Shown: piece after piece, positions 42,509 through 45,745 of the stretch
How the letters are laid out: every line of letters begins with the position of its first letter
Position numbering within the stretch: the first letter of the stretch is position 1
Origin: an uncultured Eubacteriales bacterium
Lineage (GTDB): Bacteria > Bacillota > Clostridia > Oscillospirales > CAG-272
Assembly (NCBI GenBank): GCA_902462015.1
Contig: CABPZV010000002.1
Span: 1-45,745, forward strand
DNA: 45,745 nt
Direction: 5' to 3'
The notes under the pieces: model-generated
The model's database searches: none
What the model was told of the DNA's origin: nothing
What the model saw: the letters and a program-made list of their open reading frames with translations, nothing else
Translations under genes and position numbers: made by a program

Positions 42509-43789
42509 TCATTTTGCAGACTCGTATATTTCAGCATTATGAGCAAGAAACTCTTCAAGCGTTTTTTCACCGAATCCCTGAGCATCATTATAATTATATA
42601 AATAGAAAACATCTTGCAAATATCCGCTAATAGGATCTTCTTTTACAGTCCAAACTCTATTAGGAGAATAAATAATTTCTCCATTTTCAATTTTTACATT
42701 ACCCGTTTCACCTGCAAATTCATCGAATCCAGTACAACGATAAGGATTAACAATAGTTCCCCCCGTAATCGTAAATTTATATGGCCTACGTAAATATTTC
42801 AGAGAGCCATCTTTTCCACGACGAAAATTTATTACTGAATAATTATAATCAGCATCGCTCATATTAGTAAAATAATTCTCTACTTCAATTTTTGCATGAG
42901 CAATTGAATCTTCTGTTAATATCCACACATCTCCGAACCCTTCATAAACCGTGTTAGAAAGAACAACTCCTTGATTTGTTTCAAAAACCCGACAAGATTT
43001 AGAATTATTAACACCATATATATATGCTAATGGTTCATTAAAATCAAGTTTTTGACCATTGGCATAAAAGGAGTTGCAAAAAATGTTATATTTCATGTCA
43101 AGTGAATCTTTTATTTCCTTTTCTGCTTCTAATACATTTACATTAGCAATCATTCCGCCTAATATAATTTGTTTTGTTCCATAAGCATCTTCATTATCTG
43201 AAATTGCATCATAAAATACATCGAACATATCATAATCATAACTATATTTGATAATACTCGGCATACAGAAAAATACTGAATTATCTGTTTTAATCAGTAC
43301 ACCGTCTCCAGATGTATAAGTACTATTTTCTTCAGGTACTTCCACATTTTCAAGCTTAGTAAGACTAACAAACGCCTGTACATCAATGTCTTCAACCGAT
43401 TTTCCAAGCTTTACAGTTTTAATTTCATCCGCATATGGACTTGTGCCGAATGCATCCTCACCAATAGAAATTACATTGTCAGGAATTACGACGGTTTCGT
43501 CGTCTCCATTGTATGCTGTCAAAACACCAGCTTCTGATATTTCAAATTCGGGTTTCGGAGCTTCGGTTTCTGCTTCCGTCTCATTGTCTTGTGACTGATC
43601 CGAATTGCTTTCCGACTCCGTTGTATCGGTACCGGTAATAGCAGCCCCGTCAGAATTCCGAAAATGCATTACTAATACAGTCGCCACAACGATACAAATA
43701 GCTGCCACTATACAGCAACATACGGCGATTCTGCCGTTTTTCTTAGGATTATTTTCCTTTGCTTGCATTTCTACACTGTTGTTATCCAT
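42509..43789 (-). CDS. BspA-type leucine-rich-repeat membrane protein (paralogue 3)
   Basis: 426 residues from the ATG at 43789, with GAAAGGAAAA upstream; the in-frame ATG at 43807 lies before that site and is rejected. One membrane helix (IAVCCCIVAAICIVVATVLV) anchors the protein, followed by a very acidic, Ser/Thr/Glu-rich linker (ESESNSDQSQDNETEAETEA). The LRR_5 region (VVIPDNVISIGEDAFG, VKLGKSVEDIDVQAFVSLT, LENVEVPEEN) and the shared C-terminal domain (FFCMPSIIKYSYDYDMFDVF, YNYSVINF, RRPYKF, GFDEFAGETGNVKIENGEIIY) follow, ending EEFLAHNAEIYESAK. It is the first of the three tandem paralogues in transcription order. Upstream 43790-44018 is AT-rich with no convincing promoter. Role unknown; probably an extracytoplasmic binding or sensing protein. 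Confidence 0.8.
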   Translation of the reverse strand: MDNNSVEMQAKENNPKKNGRIAVCCCIVAAICIVVATVLVMHFRNSDGAAITGTDTTESESNSDQSQDNETEAETEAPKPEFEISEAGVLTAYNGDDETVVIPDNVISIGEDAFGTSPYADEIKTVKLGKSVEDIDVQAFVSLTKLENVEVPEENSTYTSGDGVLIKTDNSVFFCMPSIIKYSYDYDMFDVFYDAISDNEDAYGTKQIILGGMIANVNVLEAEKEIKDSLDMKYNIFCNSFYANGQKLDFNEPLAYIYGVNNSKSCRVFETNQGVVLSNTVYEGFGDVWILTEDSIAHAKIEVENYFTNMSDADYNYSVINFRRGKDGSLKYLRRPYKFTITGGTIVNPYRCTGFDEFAGETGNVKIENGEIIYSPNRVWTVKEDPISGYLQDVFYLYNYNDAQGFGEKTLEEFLAHNAEIYESAK

Positions 43790-44018
43790 AATATTTTCCT
43801 TTCTCATATAAATAATTTAGCAGATTTTTTCTGTAAATTTATTTTATCACATTATTTAATAAATTTCAATAGATTTTTATAAAAAAGTAAAAACAAGTAT
43901 ATTTTTGTAAAATCAAATCAAAGTTAGTAAATAAATACTGAATCAGTAAATAGTTTTTAAACAGCAAGCGAGCAATAACAACGAGATGCCGAGTGAAAGA
44001 AATATAAATTCAGTTCAA

Positions 44019-44058
44019 AATCCGGAGCTGTATAAAAATCATACAGCTCCGGATTATT
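44019..44058. terminator. Strong bidirectional terminator downstream of the ABC transporter ATPase gene
   Basis: A perfect 15-bp stem, AATCCGGAGCTGTAT with ATACAGCTCCGGATT, has a 7-base loop and short T-runs on both strands. It insulates the transporter operon from the LRR block. Confidence 0.85.
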
Positions 44059-44064
44059 TAAATA

Positions 44065-44841
44065 TTAAATTGAATAACCGCGTAAAAACGACTTTAGTCT
44101 GGGACCTGAATTACCAAAAACCTCCTCAGGAGTTCCCGATTCAGAGATAACTCCTCCATCCATAAACAAAACTCTGCTTGCAATCTCGCGCGCAAAAGCC
44201 ATTTCATGAGTGACAATAATCATAGTCATATTATCTTCCGCAAGCGACCTCATAACTGACAAAACTTCTCCTGTAAGCTCAGGGTCAAGCGCAGACGTCG
44301 GTTCGTCAAAGAGAATTATTTCCGGATTCATCATCATGGCTCTTGCAATGGCGACCCTTTGTTTCTGTCCTCCGGAAAGTGACATGGGCAGAGCATCGAG
44401 TTTATCAGACAATCCGACTCTGTCAAGAAGATATTTTGCCTTTTCAACCGCTTCCTCTTTAGAATACAATTTTGCGAGAACGGGAGGCATTGTCAGATTT
44501 TTCCGTACAGACATATGCGAAAAAAGATTAAACTGCTGAAAAACCATTCCCATTCTGCGGCAAATCTCTTTTTCCTGTTTTTCACGAACGTAGACTCCGT
44601 TTTTCACGAAAGCTCTACCGTCGATATAGATACTCCCGGCAGATATTCTTTCAAGTCCGATCAGACATCGCAGCATTGTACTTTTCCCGGAGCCGGATGG
44701 ACCTATAACGGCTATAACCTCCCCAGGAATAACATCGAGATCAATACCTTTTAAAACTTCGTTATCGCCGAATCTTTTCTGAATTCCGTCCGCGTGAATC
44801 ATAATATTATCATAAGAATTATTTTCTGTTATCCCATCCAT
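44065..44841 (-). CDS. Polar amino-acid ABC transporter ATP-binding protein
   Basis: 258 residues, of the GlnQ/HisP type. Walker A is GPSGSGKST (residues 47-55), the Q-loop is in MVFQQFNLFSHMSV, the signature is LSGGQKQR, Walker B with the catalytic Glu is IILFDEPTSALDPE, and the switch His is in IVTHEM. It powers import by the permease encoded directly upstream on the same strand. GAAAGGAA lies upstream with a long spacer. The solute-binding protein is not in the window, so the substrate can only be narrowed to polar amino acids (or cystine/arginine-like compounds) by family. Confidence 0.95.
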   Translation of the reverse strand: MDGITENNSYDNIMIHADGIQKRFGDNEVLKGIDLDVIPGEVIAVIGPSGSGKSTMLRCLIGLERISAGSIYIDGRAFVKNGVYVREKQEKEICRRMGMVFQQFNLFSHMSVRKNLTMPPVLAKLYSKEEAVEKAKYLLDRVGLSDKLDALPMSLSGGQKQRVAIARAMMMNPEIILFDEPTSALDPELTGEVLSVMRSLAEDNMTMIIVTHEMAFAREIASRVLFMDGGVISESGTPEEVFGNSGPRLKSFLRGYSI

Positions 44842-45037
44842 AAAATATGCTTGTTCCTTTCCTGCGCCACCGCAAACAGCCCGTTTAAAATCCTAAAGCT
44901 TGTTTTCAATATTTCGGTTTTGCGCATTGCGACCTTCCCGAAAAATTAACCGGACACATTAAAAGTCACAATAAATTTGCGTGGCAGCCTAAATTTAGTT
45001 TTATCTTTGTCAATATAAGACACAAACGACTTTACCG

Positions 45038-45688
45038 TCAAAACATAAAACGCCGTTCAAGATATGCAAAAAATTTAGTTAGGCCGTATGTCATTAAGAG
45101 ATATATAACCGCTGCAATTATGTAAGGAGTTACATCTACGTAATGATTTACCATAGACTTAGTATAATGAAGAAGATCCGCTATACCGATCGATGTGACA
45201 AGCGCAGTATCCTTTATAAGTGTAATCGCCTCATTACTAACAGACGGAAGCACAACCTTAAACATTTGCGGCATTACAACGTGAATACGCGTCTGAAACC
45301 TTGAAAAGCCTAAAACAGAAGCTGCTTCATACTGGCCTATGTCAATTGAAAGCAAACCACCGCGGAATATCTCTGCAAGGTATGCCGAGTAATTGAGAAT
45401 AAAGGTTAGCACCGCCGCACTAAATCTTCCCAATACAAGGTATTTTCCTACTACAGGAATTGAAGGAAGCCCATAGTAAAAGAAAAACAGCTGAAGCATA
45501 AGCGGGGTACCCCGCATAACAAATACAAAGCCGCGCATAATGGCACGCATGATACGGTTTTTTCCTGTTATTATAAAACTTATTATAAGTCCCAGCGGCA
45601 CAGCAGCTATAATCGTTATAAAAAATAGCGAAACTGTACAGCCAAGACCCTTGCACAATACCTTCGTTACAGATAGAATAAACTCCAT
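45038..45688 (-). CDS. Amino-acid ABC transporter permease (HisM/GlnP family)
   Basis: 216 residues with about five hydrophobic segments. The BPD-transp-1 domain is clear: VMRGTPLMLQLFFFYYGLP near the middle and the EAA loop that contacts the ATPase, with YEAASVLGFSRFQTRIHVVMPQ. The C-terminal half continues with SIGIADLLHYTKSM. The typical short HisM/GlnP length and the downstream GlnQ-type ATPase gene fit a polar amino-acid importer. A GTGGGGT purine tract precedes the ATG, and the operon probably starts beyond the window edge, where a substrate-binding protein gene would be expected. The 196-base gap to the ATPase gene shows no terminator. Confidence 0.94.
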   Translation of the reverse strand: MEFILSVTKVLCKGLGCTVSLFFITIIAAVPLGLIISFIITGKNRIMRAIMRGFVFVMRGTPLMLQLFFFYYGLPSIPVVGKYLVLGRFSAAVLTFILNYSAYLAEIFRGGLLSIDIGQYEAASVLGFSRFQTRIHVVMPQMFKVVLPSVSNEAITLIKDTALVTSIGIADLLHYTKSMVNHYVDVTPYIIAAVIYLLMTYGLTKFFAYLERRFMF

Positions 45689-45745
45689 AAATTACCCCAC
45701 GCCGCGAACGGTCAAAAGAAAATATGAATTTTTAATTCAGATTAC

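Overview
The window looks like a chromosomal segment from a strictly anaerobic, low-GC Clostridia-type Firmicute, most plausibly an Oscillospiraceae/Ruminococcaceae-like gut or rumen bacterium. This rests on the class III (anaerobic) ribonucleotide reductase, the superoxide reductase/ferritin/rubredoxin set, purine-rich Shine-Dalgarno sites with ATG/TTG/GTG starts, sigma-A promoters of the TTGACA-17-TATAAT type, and a single-chain PurL. The taxon is an inference; there is no rRNA or other marker in the window.

Layout. 1-2.3 kb: the 3' end of nrdD fused to a redoxin domain, then an oxidative-stress and iron set (desulfoferrodoxin, ferritin, and a 51-residue rubredoxin). 2.3-6.8 kb: gpmI, a convergent prohibitin-family (SPFH) gene, and a membrane-anchored phosphodiester glycosidase-like gene. 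7.0-17.0 kb: a de novo pyrimidine run pyrC-carB-pyrK-pyrD-pyrF-pyrE-pyrB-pyrI behind a consensus promoter. Its leader folds like a PyrR-type attenuator, with a CAGAGA hexaloop hairpin, an antiterminator and an intrinsic terminator. carA is not in the window. 17.0-32.2 kb: a de novo purine run purE-purC-purF-purM-purN-purO-purH-glyA-purD-purL-fhs, headed by a promoter and a ZTP (pfl) riboswitch whose aptamer overlaps a terminator. glyA and fhs supply the one-carbon units used by PurN and PurH, and the riboswitch class senses ZTP, which accumulates when 10-formyl-THF is short, so cluster content and sensor match. The PurF lacks the usual N-terminal nucleophile Cys, and the PurH functions are split into a PurO-like cyclohydrolase and a stand-alone AICAR transformylase.

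32.3-35.9 kb: an aspartokinase gene on the minus strand and the translational GTPase gene typA on the plus strand. 36.0-43.8 kb: an AT-rich accessory block, all on the minus strand. It encodes a DNRLRE-like protein, a 748-residue protein with a cysteine-peptidase-like head and seven InlB-B/Flg_new-type repeats but no signal peptide, and three paralogous BspA-type leucine-rich-repeat proteins (one lipoprotein, two single-pass membrane proteins) that share a C-terminal domain I cannot name. 44.0-45.7 kb: an amino-acid ABC transporter ATPase and permease, minus strand.

Non-coding structure is rich. A multi-hairpin repeat occurs twice in inverted orientation, once before the pyr promoter and once between pyrB and pyrI. 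There are also further hairpin regions before pyrE, between fhs and the aspartokinase gene, and between glyA and purD. The most notable observations are the PyrR-like leader, the ZTP riboswitch heading a full purine plus one-carbon cluster, the Cys-less PurF, the repeat pair, and the surface-protein block.
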